DNA of 16,653 bases, taken from Gordonia westfalica. Its GTDB lineage: Bacteria; Actinomycetota; Actinomycetes; Mycobacteriales; Mycobacteriaceae. The position numbers and the translations under genes were made by a program. The stretch spans positions 1 through 16,653 of the forward strand of contig NZ_FNLM01000002.1 of NCBI RefSeq assembly GCF_900105725.1, written 5' to 3'. The notes under the pieces were generated by a model. It made no database searches, was not told the origin of the DNA, and saw only the letters and a program-made list of their open reading frames with translations. Positions 1 to 8,368 of the stretch are shown here, piece by piece; positions within the stretch are counted from its first letter, which is position 1; every line of letters begins with the position of its first letter.

Positions 1-30
1 AGGATAAGCCGTCAGTGCGACGACCCGAGA

Positions 31-36
31 TAGAAT
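31..36 (+). promoter_or_regulatory. Candidate -10 box of the HNH gene (copy 1)
   Basis: TAGAAT fits the actinobacterial TANNNT -10 consensus and lies about 75 nt upstream of the HNH GTG start. No convincing -35 hexamer is seen at 16-18 nt spacing. The same box is at 8327-8332 (- strand) and 13784-13789 (+ strand). Confidence 0.3.
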
Positions 37-111
37 GGAGCGACCCCGGAGGTGCTACCAACACCAGCCGGGGCCTAACCCACTCGCTTGAAGCACCAAG
101 GAGGGGCTGCC

Positions 112-818
112 GTGAAGGCTACCCGAACCCGACGTCCATGTCCGACATGTGGATCACCCATCGACCGAGGTCCCGGACAGCATGCGTACTGCTCCGACGA
201 ATGTCGCCCATCTGCGAGCACCCCACATGCGACCGCCCTACGCGGGGCATGCAGACGGTGTGCGACTCGCACCGGGTTCAGCTTGATCGCCACGGCGAAC
301 TCCGGCCGGACACGTGGTCGAAGGAATGGGTGTGCGTCGTTTGCGGGGCAGGTGTCCCGAAGGGGTCGGGGCGCCGTAAGCACTGCTCGAGGGGCTGTCA
401 GCAAACCGACTCTCGATACAACGGGCGTCGCCCAACGACGGCGAAATGTCGGCTATGCGGGCAGGACTTCTCCCTACAGCGGCGCACCGGGGCGAGGCTT
501 CAGCGCACCGACACTCAGTGGTGCCGCACCTGCGGTAGAGAATCCCCCGAAGCGCGCCGATATCTGAAGTACGGAATCACCCCGGAGGAGTACGCGGCCG
601 CGATGAATCGGGGCTGCGACATCTGCGGCGAGCGCGTGGGGGCGCTACATATCGACCATGACCACAGCTGCTGCCCTCCACGGAGTAAGCAGTGGCGAAC
701 CTGCGGGCAGTGCGTCCGCGGATTCCTCTGCGGATCGTGCAACCGCGGATTGGGCCTACTGAAGGATGACCCGAACGTGCTGCGAAGCGCGATCGAGTAC
801 CTCGGTCGAAAGGCCTAG
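112..818 (+). pseudogene. HNH endonuclease VII-like protein, copy 1, frame broken by one lost base
   Basis: This is the same gene as the intact copy at 7544-8251. The GTG start at 112 follows an AAGGAGGGG ribosome site with good spacing. A run of four C in copies 2 and 3 is only three C here (207-209), which shifts the frame. Residues up to about 33 are read from the GTG frame. The rest, including the DHDH and C-x2-C-N endonuclease VII motifs, is in the frame that ends at the TAG at 816-818. The break is most likely a sequencing or consensus error and not a true pseudogene. Confidence 0.85.
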
Positions 819-842
819 AAACAGCGCATACATACGGACTCA

Positions 843-881
843 ACGAACACCCCTAAGGCCATGAGCCTCTGGGGTGTTCGT
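843..881 (+). terminator. Hairpin between the HNH and tape measure genes (copy 1)
   Basis: An 11-bp perfect stem (843-853 with 871-881, core GAACACCCC/GGGGTGTTC) is capped by a second 4-bp stem, AGGC/GCCT (856-859 with 865-868). CATTTC follows, a weak T-rich tail. The hairpin sits 25 nt after the HNH stop and ends about 32 nt before the tape measure start. It is probably a Rho-independent terminator or attenuator, and it is nearly symmetric so it could act on both strands. Confidence 0.6.
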
Positions 882-913
882 CATTTCTGGCGGCAAGCAA
901 AGGGGGTGGCAGC

Positions 914-3900
914 GTGGCCACGGAGCTAGGTGTTGCCTACATTTCCATCGTTCCAGAGACGAGCCGTATCGCTCCTGGCATCCGTAACGCGCTCAATGGT
1001 GCTGAACGCGGCGCTGGTGACACTGGGCGTCGCATGGGTCACACGATGTCCACCGCCCTCGGCACGGCGCTGGGGATTGGCGTGTCGAAGGCGGCGGGCG
1101 CAGCATCGAAGGTGCTGCAGGATGCCCTGTCGGCAGGCTACAACCGGATCACCACCCTGGAGAAGGCGGACATCCAGTTCCGCAATATGGGGCTGTCGGC
1201 CGGTGACACGAAGCGTCAGCTTGCCGATCTGAATGACATCGTCACCGGCACCTCGACTTCGCTGGCTGATGCAGCGGCGGCAGCAGCGATGCTGGGCGGT
1301 GCTGGCGTGGCGGCGGGCGACGACATGAACAACGCTGTGAAGGCGTTGGTGAACATCTCTGCGGCCTCTGGCGCCTCGGCGCAGGACATCGGCCTCGTGA
1401 TGATGCAGATCAAGGCGTCGGGCAAGTTGATGGGCTCGGAGGCGTTGCAGCTGGCCCAGCGCGGCGTGCCGATCTATGACCTCATTGCGAAGTCGATCGG
1501 CAAGACGACTGCCGAGGTCCGCACCCTCGGCGAAGAGGGCAAGATCTCGTTCGACCAGGTCGTCACGGCGATCAACCAGGGCACCGGCAACCTCGCGAAG
1601 GAGATGGGCGAGACCCTTCCCGCGAAGCTCGCCAACTTCCGGACCGCGATGGGCCGCCTGTCGGCTGCGGGCATGGAGCCGTTCCTTCTCCGCGCCAAGG
1701 GCGGCGTTGTCGGCCTGACCGAAGCAGTAAACGATCTCACCCCGAAGATGAAGGATTTCGCGCTCGCCGCGGACGCCAAGATCTTCGACCAGTGGGTGCC
1801 GCAGCTCAAGGGTCTGTATGCAACCCTCGAGGGCTCGGGAGCTCTTGATCGAGCGGCCGAAACCTTTACGGCGCTGTGGGATTCACTGATGGAACTCGGT
1901 CCTGCAGCGCGTACGATTGGGGCGGCACTCGCGGAAGCGTCTGCGTCGCTCGGCGTCGGCGGCTGGCAGGTGTTCCTGGCGACGGTCCAGACGGCGTCGG
2001 GGATTCTGCAAGGACTCGCCCCGGTGCTTCAGACTGTCGGCGATCTCATGGAGGCGCATCCGGGTTACGTCACCGCAGCGCTCGCGGCGTGGTTGGCGTT
2101 CCGAACCGTGCCCGCAATCCTGGGGCGCGTCACGACGGCGCTCGGCCCGATGCATACGGGAATCAGTCGTGTCGGAACGGCGTTCGGCGGTGTGCGTCCG
2201 GCAATCGGCAACTTCACCGACGCCTATCGGACCTCGCTTGGCTACATCCGGCAGGCGAACCCGCAGCTCTCGACGGCCGGCGCCCATATCCGCGTCCTTG
2301 GTGCCAACGCGGGAATGGCCGCTTCCGGCGGACTCAGCGCACTACGTGGGGCGGCCGGTGGACTGTCTGCGGCATTGGGCGGCCCTTTGAATATCGCGCT
2401 CATGGCTGGTGCCGCATATCTGATGATGGGCGCGCAGGCTCACGCCGATGCGACGCAGAAGGCGAAGGCTCAGTCGCAGGCGGTGAAGGAGCTTGCGGAG
2501 TCCCAGAGGCTGATGGGTGCCGCTTTCCGTGAGTCCCGCGGTGCCATGAACGATGACACCTGGGCCAAGGCTGCGGAACAGGTTGGGGCGTACCAGAAGA
2601 CGCTGAGCACTGCCGCCGATCAGCACAAGTCGACGTGGGAACAGCTCAAAGAGGTCGGCGGCCTCTTCAAGATGGCATCCGGCTCGAACGAAGTGCTGAA
2701 TGAGAACGCCGAGCGAGCCATGGCGGCTGAAAAGGCGATCCGCGATCTCGGGATGTCCAACGAAGAAGTCGCCCGCTCTCTGTACGGCTCCGACGGACAG
2801 TGGAAGCTGCTTGGTGACCGACTTGCCGCCACTGGCGAGGGCGGCATCATGGCGGCGGGCCAGCTCTCGAAGATCCGTGATGAGTTCATGCGCCAGCGCG
2901 AGGCGGCTGGGCGCGTGGCGCCTGGCGTCTCCGAACTCGGCGAGGCAATGCGCGTCCTGGGCGACAAGACGTCGACCGCGGCGGAGAAGACACGGGCGCT
3001 GAAGTCGGCGCTCGATGCGTTGAACCCCGCCCGCACTGAGGGTGAGGCGATTGCCCGTCACAACGACGTGATGCGTCAGGTTGCTGACTCGACCAAGGAG
3101 GCTATCAACCAGTCTGAGGGGTTCGGTGCGGCGCTCCTGAGTCAGAAGCTGGGCATCGACACGGCAACGAAGAATGGTGCTGCGCTCCGGCAATCGCTGG
3201 TGGACATTGTGGACGCCACAACTGATGCTGCCGCGTCGGGTGCTGATATGACGGAGCGGAATCGTCAGAACCAGGAGGCTCTCGCCCAGTTGGCGCGGCA
3301 GTATGGCCTGACTGGTGAGCAGATCCGTGCCGCTGCAGACAAACTCGGTCTTGATGACGTCGAAGTGACGGTGGCCCTGAAGGGTGCCCCTGAGGCGGTC
3401 CAGCAATTGGCGGCGATCTCCGCCAAGTGGAATGACATGCCGACCCAGAAGACGATGACGATCGACAGTTCGGCGGTTACCAAGGAGACGCAGGGTCTGC
3501 TGGAGCGGCTGGGTGCGACGGTTGAGCGGATTCCGAACACCAATCAGGTGAAGATCACTGCGGATGATGCGGATGCTCGGGCGAAGATTCTGATGGTTAC
3601 GCAGAACATCGCCGTGCTGAATGCGCTGCGGGCGAACCCGAAGGTCGACCTCGACAAGGCTATGTTCGATCTGCGAAATAGTGAGGCCCGGGGAGCGCTT
3701 GAAGGGCTGGATCGTACCGCTGTGTCGCCGGCTGCTGGGCTAGTTATTGACCAGTTGCTGCAGGGCAAAGCCGTGTCGATGGAGCAGCTGAATACCCTCT
3801 CGCAGACCACCGCGAATCCCAAGGTGGATATGGAGATCGCTGCGATTATGCAGAAGCTCGGTCTCATCAACACTGAGCTAGATCGGGCCGCCCGGGAGCG

Positions 3901-4141
3901 TCAGGCATACATCAATGTGCAGACTCGTGGTCTCAACCTCGGCGACACTACCCCGAGTGGCCAGGTGTGGCGCGGTCCCGGTCTGGCGAACAATGCTGAC
4001 GGCTCGGTTCGCCGCTACGCACAGGGCGGTATTCGGGATCTCGAGCAGTATGCGAATGGGAAGTTGCCGAACCAGGCGGTCATCGAGAAGGCGCGCCGAA
4101 CACTCTGGTGCAGTGGGCTGAACCTGGAGAGCTGGTGGTGA
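914..4141 (+). CDS. Tape measure protein, copy 1 (longest reading, C-terminus wrong)
   Basis: The tape measure protein sets tail length during assembly and is ejected into the cell envelope during infection. The GTG start at 914 follows an AAGGGGGTGG ribosome site. The first ~60 residues carry a typical tape measure start (VPETSRIAPGIRNAL). Residues ~75-270 resemble the TMP N-terminal helical domain with Ala/Gly-rich helices. Hydrophobic segments lie near residues 381-400 and 475-508 and are likely membrane-interacting. Long helical, Ala- and Gln-rich stretches follow. The in-frame part ends at VIEKAR (residue ~1060), where one C of a CCC run near 4096 is missing. The last ~14 residues before the TGA are therefore out of frame. 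Copy 2 shows the true continuation, PNTLVQWAEPETG, a motif common in phage tape measures. The gene is the expected partner of the upstream chaperones, although an HNH gene and a lipoprotein gene lie between. Confidence 0.93.
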   Translation: MATELGVAYISIVPETSRIAPGIRNALNGAERGAGDTGRRMGHTMSTALGTALGIGVSKAAGAASKVLQDALSAGYNRITTLEKADIQFRNMGLSAGDTKRQLADLNDIVTGTSTSLADAAAAAAMLGGAGVAAGDDMNNAVKALVNISAASGASAQDIGLVMMQIKASGKLMGSEALQLAQRGVPIYDLIAKSIGKTTAEVRTLGEEGKISFDQVVTAINQGTGNLAKEMGETLPAKLANFRTAMGRLSAAGMEPFLLRAKGGVVGLTEAVNDLTPKMKDFALAADAKIFDQWVPQLKGLYATLEGSGALDRAAETFTALWDSLMELGPAARTIGAALAEASASLGVGGWQVFLATVQTASGILQGLAPVLQTVGDLMEAHPGYVTAALAAWLAFRTVPAILGRVTTALGPMHTGISRVGTAFGGVRPAIGNFTDAYRTSLGYIRQANPQLSTAGAHIRVLGANAGMAASGGLSALRGAAGGLSAALGGPLNIALMAGAAYLMMGAQAHADATQKAKAQSQAVKELAESQRLMGAAFRESRGAMNDDTWAKAAEQVGAYQKTLSTAADQHKSTWEQLKEVGGLFKMASGSNEVLNENAERAMAAEKAIRDLGMSNEEVARSLYGSDGQWKLLGDRLAATGEGGIMAAGQLSKIRDEFMRQREAAGRVAPGVSELGEAMRVLGDKTSTAAEKTRALKSALDALNPARTEGEAIARHNDVMRQVADSTKEAINQSEGFGAALLSQKLGIDTATKNGAALRQSLVDIVDATTDAAASGADMTERNRQNQEALAQLARQYGLTGEQIRAAADKLGLDDVEVTVALKGAPEAVQQLAAISAKWNDMPTQKTMTIDSSAVTKETQGLLERLGATVERIPNTNQVKITADDADARAKILMVTQNIAVLNALRANPKVDLDKAMFDLRNSEARGALEGLDRTAVSPAAGLVIDQLLQGKAVSMEQLNTLSQTTANPKVDMEIAAIMQKLGLINTELDRAARERQAYINVQTRGLNLGDTTPSGQVWRGPGLANNADGSVRRYAQGGIRDLEQYANGKLPNQAVIEKARRTLWCSGLNLESWW

Positions 4142-4145
4142 GGCG

Positions 4146-4229
4146 GCATCCTGCGCGGGGAGCGGGTCGCAGGGTGCGCGAGGATGCTCGGCGAGCGTGG
4201 CGCGGCGTGTGGGGCGCAGAGGGAATGAA
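4146..4229. other. Fold-back loop 1 between the inverted arms
   Basis: These 84 nt lie between the two arms and are present once. Read on the - strand they continue the tape measure gene in frame past GEAF, so they are phage DNA and not adapter sequence. Within the loop GCATCCT (4146-4152) can pair with AGGATGC (4181-4187), extended by GCGC/GCGC (4153-4156 with 4176-4179). A snap-back of the 3' end here, with short similarity to the template (GGATG versus GGAATG), would explain the strand switch. Confidence 0.8.
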
Positions 4230-4573
4230 CGCCTCACACCAGTCTCAGGTTCAGCCCACTGCACCAGAGTGTTCGGGCGCGCCTTCTCGATGACCGCCTG
4301 GTTCGGCAACTTCCCATTCGCATACTGCTCGAGATCCCGAATACCGCCCTGTGCGTAGCGGCGAACCGAGCCGTCAGCATTGTTCGCCAGACCGGGACCG
4401 CGCCACACCTGGCCACTCGGGGTAGTGTCGCCGAGGTTGAGACCACGAGTCTGCACATTGATGTATGCCTGACGCTCCCGGGCGGCCCGATCTAGCTCAG
4501 TGTTGATGAGACCGAGCTTCTGCATAATCGCAGCGATCTCCATATCCACCTTGGACGCGTTCTGCAGAGTACA
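4190..4573 (-). pseudogene. Tape measure protein, copy 2: C-terminal part in a shifted frame
   Basis: This continues the tape measure of copy 2 after an 11-nt discrepancy at about 4553-4572. From KVDMEIAAIMQKLGL on, it reads the same residues as copy 1 through VIEKAR. It then shows the correct continuation PNTLVQWAEPETG, which copy 1 lost. One more missing G near 4236 breaks the frame before GEAF; repairing it gives WAEPETGGEAFIP, a common tape measure motif. The rest of the protein is lost at the fold. Confidence 0.75.
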
Positions 4574-7448
4574 GCTGCTCCATCGACACGGCTTTGCCCT
4601 GCAGCAACTGGTCAATAACTAGCCCAGCAGCCGGCGACACAGCGGTACGATCCAGCCCTTCAAGCGCTCCCCGGGCCTCACTATTTCGCAGATCGAACAT
4701 AGCCTTGTCGAGGTCGACCTTCGGGTTCGCCCGCAGCGCATTCAGCACGGCGATGTTCTGCGTAACCATCAGAATCTTCGCCCGAGCATCCGCATCATCC
4801 GCAGTGATCTTCACCTGATTGGTGTTCGGAATCCGCTCAACCGTCGCACCCAGCCGCTCCAGCAGACCCTGCGTCTCCTTGGTAACCGCCGAACTGTCGA
4901 TCGTCATCGTCTTCTGGGTCGGCATGTCATTCCACTTGGCGGAGATCGCCGCCAATTGCTGGACCGCCTCAGGGGCACCCTTCAGGGCCACCGTCACTTC
5001 GACGTCATCAAGACCGAGTTTGTCTGCAGCGGCACGGATCTGCTCACCAGTCAGGCCATACTGCCGCGCCAACTGGGCGAGAGCCTCCTGGTTCTGACGA
5101 TTCCGCTCCGTCATATCAGCACCCGACGCGGCAGCATCAGTTGTGGCGTCCACAATGTCCACCAGCGATTGCCGGAGCGCAGCACCATTCTTCGTTGCCG
5201 TGTCGATGCCCAGCTTCTGACTCAGGAGCGCCGCACCGAACCCCTCAGACTGGTTGATAGCCTCCTTGGTCGAGTCAGCAACCTGACGCATCACGTCGTT
5301 GTGACGGGCAATCGCCTCACCCTCAGTGCGGGCGGGGTTCAACGCATCGAGCGCCGACTTCAGCGCCCGTGTCTTCTCCGCCGCGGTCGACGTCTTGTCG
5401 CCCAGGACGCGCATTGCCTCGCCGAGTTCGGAGACGCCAGGCGCCACGCGCCCAGCCGCCTCGCGCTGGCGCATGAACTCATCACGGATCTTCGAGAGCT
5501 GGCCCGCCGCCATGATGCCGCCCTCGCCAGTGGCGGCAAGTCGGTCACCAAGCAGCTTCCACTGTCCGTCGGAGCCGTACAGAGAGCGGGCGACTTCTTC
5601 GTTGGACATCCCGAGATCGCGGATCGCCTTTTCAGCCGCCATGGCTCGCTCGGCGTTCTCATTCAGCACTTCGTTCGAGCCGGATGCCATCTTGAAGAGG
5701 CCGCCGACCTCTTTGAGCTGTTCCCACGTCGACTTGTGCTGATCGGCGGCAGTGCTCAGCGTCTTCTGGTACGCCCCAACCTGTTCCGCAGCCTTGGCCC
5801 AGGTGTCATCGTTCATGGCACCGCGGGACTCACGGAAAGCGGCACCCATCAGCCTCTGGGACTCCGCAAGCTCCTTCACCGCCTGCGACTGAGCCTTCGC
5901 CTTCTGCGTCGCATCGGCGTGAGCCTGCGCGCCCATCATCAGATATGCGGCACCAGCCATGAGCGCGATATTCAAAGGGCCGCCCAATGCCGCAGACAGT
6001 CCACCGGCCGCCCCACGTAGTGCGCTGAGTCCGCCGGAAGCGGCCATTCCCGCGTTGGCACCAAGGACGCGGATATGGGCGCCGGCCGTCGAGAGCTGCG
6101 GGTTCGCCTGCCGGATGTAGCCAAGCGAGGTCCGATAGGCGTCGGTGAAGTTGCCGATTGCCGGACGCACACCGCCGAACGCCGTTCCGACACGACTGAT
6201 TCCCGTATGCATCGGGCCGAGCGCCGTCGTGACGCGCCCCAGGATTGCGGGCACGGTTCGGAACGCCAACCACGCCGCGAGCGCTGCGGTGACGTAACCC
6301 GGATGCGCCTCCATGAGATCGCCGACAGTCTGAAGCACCGGGGCGAGTCCTTGCAGAATCCCCGACGCCGTCTGGACCGTCGCCAGGAACACCTGCCAGC
6401 CGCCGACGCCGAGCGACGCAGACGCTTCCGCGAGTGCCGCCCCAATCGTACGCGCTGCAGGACCGAGTTCCATCAGTGAATCCCACAGCGCCGTAAAGGT
6501 TTCGGCCGCTCGATCAAGAGCTCCCGAGCCCTCGAGGGTTGCATACAGACCCTTGAGCTGCGGCACCCACTGGTCGAAGATCTTGGCGTCCGCGGCGAGC
6601 GCGAAATCCTTCATCTTCGGGGTGAGATCGTTTACTGCTTCGGTCAGGCCGACAACGCCGCCCTTGGCGCGGAGAAGGAACGGCTCCATGCCCGCAGCCG
6701 ACAGGCGGCCCATCGCGGTCCGGAAGTTGGCGAGCTTCGCGGGAAGGGTCTCGCCCATCTCCTTCGCGAGGTTGCCGGTGCCCTGGTTGATCGCCGTGAC
6801 GACCTGGTCGAACGAGATCTTGCCCTCTTCGCCGAGGGTGCGGACCTCGGCAGTCGTCTTGCCGATCGACTTCGCAATGAGGTCATAGATCGGCACGCCG
6901 CGCTGGGCCAGCTGCAACGCCTCCGAGCCCATCAACTTGCCCGACGCCTTGATCTGCATCATCACGAGGCCGATGTCCTGCGCCGAGGCGCCAGAGGCCG
7001 CAGAGATGTTCACCAACGCCTTCACAGCGTTGTTCATGTCGTCGCCCGCCGCCACGCCAGCACCGCCCAGCATCGCTGCTGCCGCCGCTGCATCAGCCAG
7101 CGAAGTCGAGGTGCCGGTGACGATGTCATTCAGATCGGCAAGCTGACGCTTCGTGTCACCGGCCGACAGCCCCATATTGCGGAACTGGATGTCCGCCTTC
7201 TCCAGGGTGGTGATCCGGTTGTAGCCTGCCGACAGGGCATCCTGCAGCACCTTCGATGCTGCGCCCGCCGCCTTCGACACGCCAATCCCCAGCGCCGTGC
7301 CGAGGGCGGTGGACATCGTGTGACCCATGCGACGCCCAGTGTCACCAGCGCCGCGTTCAGCACCATTGAGCGCGTTACGGATGCCAGGAGCGATACGGCT
7401 CGTCTCTGGAACGATGGAAATGTAGGCAACACCTAGCTCCGTGGCCAC
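4497..7448 (-). CDS. Tape measure protein, copy 2
   Basis: The protein matches copy 1 from residue 1 to about residue 957 (through AVSMEQL). The frame then slips at 4553-4572, where copy 2 has about 19 nt in place of 30, and the last ~25 residues to the stop at 4497 are out of frame. The real gene continues on the - strand to at least the fold at about 4146. The GTG start at 7448 is preceded by the same GGGGGTGG ribosome site as copy 1. This entry and 914-4141 are one gene seen twice. Confidence 0.92.
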   Translation of the reverse strand: MATELGVAYISIVPETSRIAPGIRNALNGAERGAGDTGRRMGHTMSTALGTALGIGVSKAAGAASKVLQDALSAGYNRITTLEKADIQFRNMGLSAGDTKRQLADLNDIVTGTSTSLADAAAAAAMLGGAGVAAGDDMNNAVKALVNISAASGASAQDIGLVMMQIKASGKLMGSEALQLAQRGVPIYDLIAKSIGKTTAEVRTLGEEGKISFDQVVTAINQGTGNLAKEMGETLPAKLANFRTAMGRLSAAGMEPFLLRAKGGVVGLTEAVNDLTPKMKDFALAADAKIFDQWVPQLKGLYATLEGSGALDRAAETFTALWDSLMELGPAARTIGAALAEASASLGVGGWQVFLATVQTASGILQGLAPVLQTVGDLMEAHPGYVTAALAAWLAFRTVPAILGRVTTALGPMHTGISRVGTAFGGVRPAIGNFTDAYRTSLGYIRQANPQLSTAGAHIRVLGANAGMAASGGLSALRGAAGGLSAALGGPLNIALMAGAAYLMMGAQAHADATQKAKAQSQAVKELAESQRLMGAAFRESRGAMNDDTWAKAAEQVGAYQKTLSTAADQHKSTWEQLKEVGGLFKMASGSNEVLNENAERAMAAEKAIRDLGMSNEEVARSLYGSDGQWKLLGDRLAATGEGGIMAAGQLSKIRDEFMRQREAAGRVAPGVSELGEAMRVLGDKTSTAAEKTRALKSALDALNPARTEGEAIARHNDVMRQVADSTKEAINQSEGFGAALLSQKLGIDTATKNGAALRQSLVDIVDATTDAAASGADMTERNRQNQEALAQLARQYGLTGEQIRAAADKLGLDDVEVTVALKGAPEAVQQLAAISAKWNDMPTQKTMTIDSSAVTKETQGLLERLGATVERIPNTNQVKITADDADARAKILMVTQNIAVLNALRANPKVDLDKAMFDLRNSEARGALEGLDRTAVSPAAGLVIDQLLQGKAVSMEQLYSAERVQGGYGDRCDYAEARSHQH

Positions 7449-7480
7449 GCTGCCACCCCCTTTGCTTGCCGCCAGAAATG

Positions 7481-7519
7481 ACGAACACCCCAGAGGCTCA
7501 TGGCCTTAGGGGTGTTCGT
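7481..7519 (-). terminator. Hairpin between the HNH and tape measure genes (copy 2)
   Basis: Same hairpin as at 843-881, read on the - strand: an 11-bp stem plus an inner 4-bp stem, between the HNH stop (7544) and the tape measure start (7448). Confidence 0.6.
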
Positions 7520-7543
7520 TGAGTCCGTATGTATGCGCTGTTT

Positions 7544-8251
7544 CTAGGCCTTTCGACCGAGGTACTCGATCGCGCTTCGCAGCACGTTCGGGTCATCCTT
7601 CAGTAGGCCCAATCCGCGGTTGCACGATCCGCAGAGGAATCCGCGGACGCACTGCCCGCAGGTTCGCCACTGCTTACTCCGTGGAGGGCAGCAGCTGTGG
7701 TCATGGTCGATATGTAGCGCCCCCACGCGCTCGCCGCAGATGTCGCAGCCCCGATTCATCGCGGCCGCGTACTCCTCCGGGGTGATTCCGTACTTCAGAT
7801 ATCGGCGCGCTTCGGGGGATTCTCTACCGCAGGTGCGGCACCACTGAGTGTCGGTGCGCTGAAGCCTCGCCCCGGTGCGCCGCTGTAGGGAGAAGTCCTG
7901 CCCGCATAGCCGACATTTCGCCGTCGTTGGGCGACGCCCGTTGTATCGAGAGTCGGTTTGCTGACAGCCCCTCGAGCAGTGCTTACGGCGCCCCGACCCC
8001 TTCGGGACACCTGCCCCGCAAACGACGCACACCCATTCCTTCGACCACGTGTCCGGCCGGAGTTCGCCGTGGCGATCAAGCTGAACCCGGTGCGAGTCGC
8101 ACACCGTCTGCATGCCCCGCGTAGGGCGGTCGCATGTGGGGTGCTCGCAGATGGGGCGACATTCGTCGGAGCAGTACGCATGCTGTCCGGGACCTCGGTC
8201 GATGGGTGATCCACATGTCGGACATGGACGTCGGGTTCGGGTAGCCTTCAC
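7544..8251 (-). CDS. HNH endonuclease VII-like protein with N-terminal zinc knuckles (intact copy)
   Basis: This is the only unbroken copy, 235 aa from the GTG at 8251, which follows AAGGAGGGG at good spacing. An in-frame ATG at 8275 has no such site. Residues ~155-235 match the recombination endonuclease VII family (T4 gp49 type): C169-x2-C172, then H180-I-D-H-D-H185, then C207-x2-C210-N211. In that family the four Cys bind zinc, and the Asp-His plus Asn carry out metal-dependent DNA cleavage. Upstream lie two matching knuckles, C10-x2-C13...C27-x3-C31 and C75-x2-C78...C92-x3-C96, plus C35/C40 and C113-x2-C116...C138-x2-C141. These are likely DNA-binding zinc fingers. The gene sits between the lipoprotein and tape measure genes. 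It could be a free-standing homing endonuclease or a junction resolvase; its place inside the tail module favours a mobile HNH gene. Confidence 0.88.
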   Translation of the reverse strand: MKATRTRRPCPTCGSPIDRGPGQHAYCSDECRPICEHPTCDRPTRGMQTVCDSHRVQLDRHGELRPDTWSKEWVCVVCGAGVPKGSGRRKHCSRGCQQTDSRYNGRRPTTAKCRLCGQDFSLQRRTGARLQRTDTQWCRTCGRESPEARRYLKYGITPEEYAAAMNRGCDICGERVGALHIDHDHSCCPPRSKQWRTCGQCVRGFLCGSCNRGLGLLKDDPNVLRSAIEYLGRKA

Positions 8252-8326
8252 GGCAGCCCCTCCTTGGTGCTTCAAGCGAGTGGGTTAGGCCCCGGCTGGT
8301 GTTGGTAGCACCTCCGGGGTCGCTCC

Positions 8327-8332
8327 ATTCTA
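8327..8332 (-). promoter_or_regulatory. Candidate -10 box of the HNH gene (copy 2)
   Basis: TAGAAT on the - strand lies in the 117-nt divergent gap between the HNH and lipoprotein genes, about 75 nt before the GTG. It fits TANNNT, and no clear -35 is seen. Confidence 0.3.
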
Positions 8333-8356
8333 TCTCGGGTCGTCGCACTGACGGCT

Positions 8357-8362
8357 TATCCT
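8357..8362 (+). promoter_or_regulatory. Candidate -10 box for a leaderless lipoprotein mRNA
   Basis: TATCCT fits the TANNNT consensus and ends 6 nt before the ATG at 8369. A transcript starting at the usual distance would therefore begin at or next to the start codon. No Shine-Dalgarno sequence lies before the ATG, which agrees with leaderless translation, common in actinobacteria. The same box is at 13754-13759 on the - strand. Confidence 0.45.
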
Positions 8363-8368
8363 GTCGAG

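Larger units (their letters stand above)
1..4145 (+). repeat. Copy 1: left arm of a ~4.1 kb inverted repeat
   Basis: This arm is the near-perfect reverse complement of 4230-8361. Positions pair as x and about 8362-x over most of the length; for example the tape measure start at 914 pairs with 7448. The pairing sum drifts only where one copy has lost bases: 1 nt at 207-209, 11 nt opposite 3791-3820, and 1 nt near 4096. The arm holds the HNH gene, a terminator hairpin and most of the tape measure gene. Its first 2.9 kb is also a direct repeat of 13754-16653. I infer an amplification or sequencing fold-back rather than a genomic duplication. Confidence 0.95.
4230..8361 (-). repeat. Right arm of inverted repeat 1 (part of copy 2)
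   Basis: Reverse complement of 1-4145. It carries the tape measure, hairpin and HNH genes on the - strand. It is the better copy for HNH. It is the worse copy for the tape measure C-terminal third, where 11 nt are missing relative to copy 1. Confidence 0.95.

Noticed and set aside
15..818. 267-aa ORF starting at 15 as the HNH gene
   Set aside because: Its first ~65 residues are intergenic or out-of-frame sequence. The true start is the GTG at 112, with the frame repaired at 207-209.
2342..3406. Long - strand ORF (354 aa) opposite the tape measure gene, also at 4956-6020 +
   Set aside because: Shadow of a GC-rich gene on the other strand: Arg/Leu/His-rich composition, no ribosome site, no recognisable domain.
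4146..4229. Missed SMRTbell or other hairpin adapter at the turning point
   Set aside because: The loop reads in frame as tape measure sequence on the - strand, and no adapter-like sequence is seen.
3878..4615. 245-aa - strand ORF as a novel protein
   Set aside because: It begins in tape measure sequence, crosses the fold point and runs on into the antisense of copy 1. It is a chimera made by the strand switch.
1..8361. Giant inverted repeat as a biological element (hairpin telomere, invertible segment, duplication)
   Set aside because: Arms contain cut-off coding sequence, a third partial copy follows, and differences are homopolymer indels. No recombinase, telomere motif or transposase is present. 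Artefact is the simpler reading.
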